A stretch of DNA of 6,119 nt, taken from contig RGVT01000172.1 in NCBI GenBank assembly GCA_010027105.1, positions 1 to 6,119 on the forward strand, given 5' to 3'. This document shows positions 5,898 through 6,119 of this stretch, piece after piece (within the stretch, counting starts at the first letter, position 1; each line of letters starts with the position of its first letter). Both the position numbers and the translations under genes were made by a program. This DNA is from Planctomycetia bacterium (GTDB lineage: Bacteria; Planctomycetota; Planctomycetia; Pirellulales; UBA1268). The notes beneath the pieces are model-generated. The model was not told where the DNA came from. It ran no database searches and saw nothing but the letters and a program-made list of their open reading frames with translations.

Positions 5898-6119
5898 CAC
5901 ACCTTCTCCCTGGTCCGCCGGCCGAGCAGGCCCTCGGGGCGGAACACGAGGATCACGATCAGGATCGCGAACACGATCGCCCCGGTCCAGCGCTCGCCGA
6001 CGTAGGCGCTCGAGAGCGCCCGCACGAGGCCGATCACGACACCCCCCACGACCGCCCCGGGGATGCTGCCGATCCCGCCGAGCACGGCGGCGGTGAAGGC
6101 GTAGAGGCCGTTCTGGAAC
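5897..6119 (-). CDS. livH: Branched-chain amino acid type ABC transporter, permease LivH, C-terminal part (5' end outside window)
   Basis: Other half of the membrane channel. Only the last 73 residues are in the window; the frame stays open to the right edge, so the gene continues beyond it. The visible part begins FQNGLYAFTAAVLGGIGSIPGAVVGG, the conserved LivH segment before the last helices, continues with a hydrophobic helix (AIVFAILIVILV) and ends with FRPEGLLGRRTREKV, the family's usual cytoplasmic tail. Its TGA shares a base with the livM ATG. It is placed as livH by its position before livM and by the FTAAVLGGIG segment; LivH and LivM are paralogues, so the name rests partly on gene order. 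Confidence 0.9.
   Translation of the reverse strand, partial: FQNGLYAFTAAVLGGIGSIPGAVVGGVVIGLVRALSSAYVGERWTGAIVFAILIVILVFRPEGLLGRRTREKV

Overview
The window is very GC-rich, densely coding bacterial DNA with strong G/C preference at third codon positions. No ribosomal RNA or other phylogenetic marker is present. High GC and the dispersed GACAGGCTTCAGCCTGTC-type palindromes make Planctomycetota a plausible guess, but this is inference from memory of such genomes and is not shown by the window.

Layout, left to right. (1) 1-552, plus strand: the C-terminal part of 3-dehydroquinate synthase (aroB), running in from the left edge. (2) 575-2416, minus strand: a complete recQ DNA helicase, convergent with aroB across a 22-base gap. 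(3) 2417-2764: a 348-base non-coding gap. It holds one isolated perfect 18-bp palindrome and, against the next gene, a tandem array of seven units of about 22 bp built on the same palindrome. The array includes an exact 45-bp duplication, and its last unit contains the livF stop codon. (4) 2765-6119, minus strand: four genes of a branched-chain amino acid type ABC importer in the order livH (partial, cut by the right edge), livM, livG, livF. They are joined by 1-4 base stop/start overlaps (TGATG, ATGA, TGATG), so they form one tight operon read right to left. The periplasmic binding protein (livJ/livK) is not in the window.

LivH and LivM form the membrane channel, and LivG and LivF are the two ATPases that power it. 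The striking feature is LivG. It is 457 residues long where the family is usually about 250, because about 180 residues are inserted in frame between the Walker A region and the Q-loop. The insert has two strongly hydrophobic, membrane-helix-like segments around a soluble region. All ATPase motifs on both sides are intact, so this looks like a working ATPase with an embedded membrane hairpin, not a broken gene. It is the best candidate here for something undescribed; the palindromic repeat array is the second.
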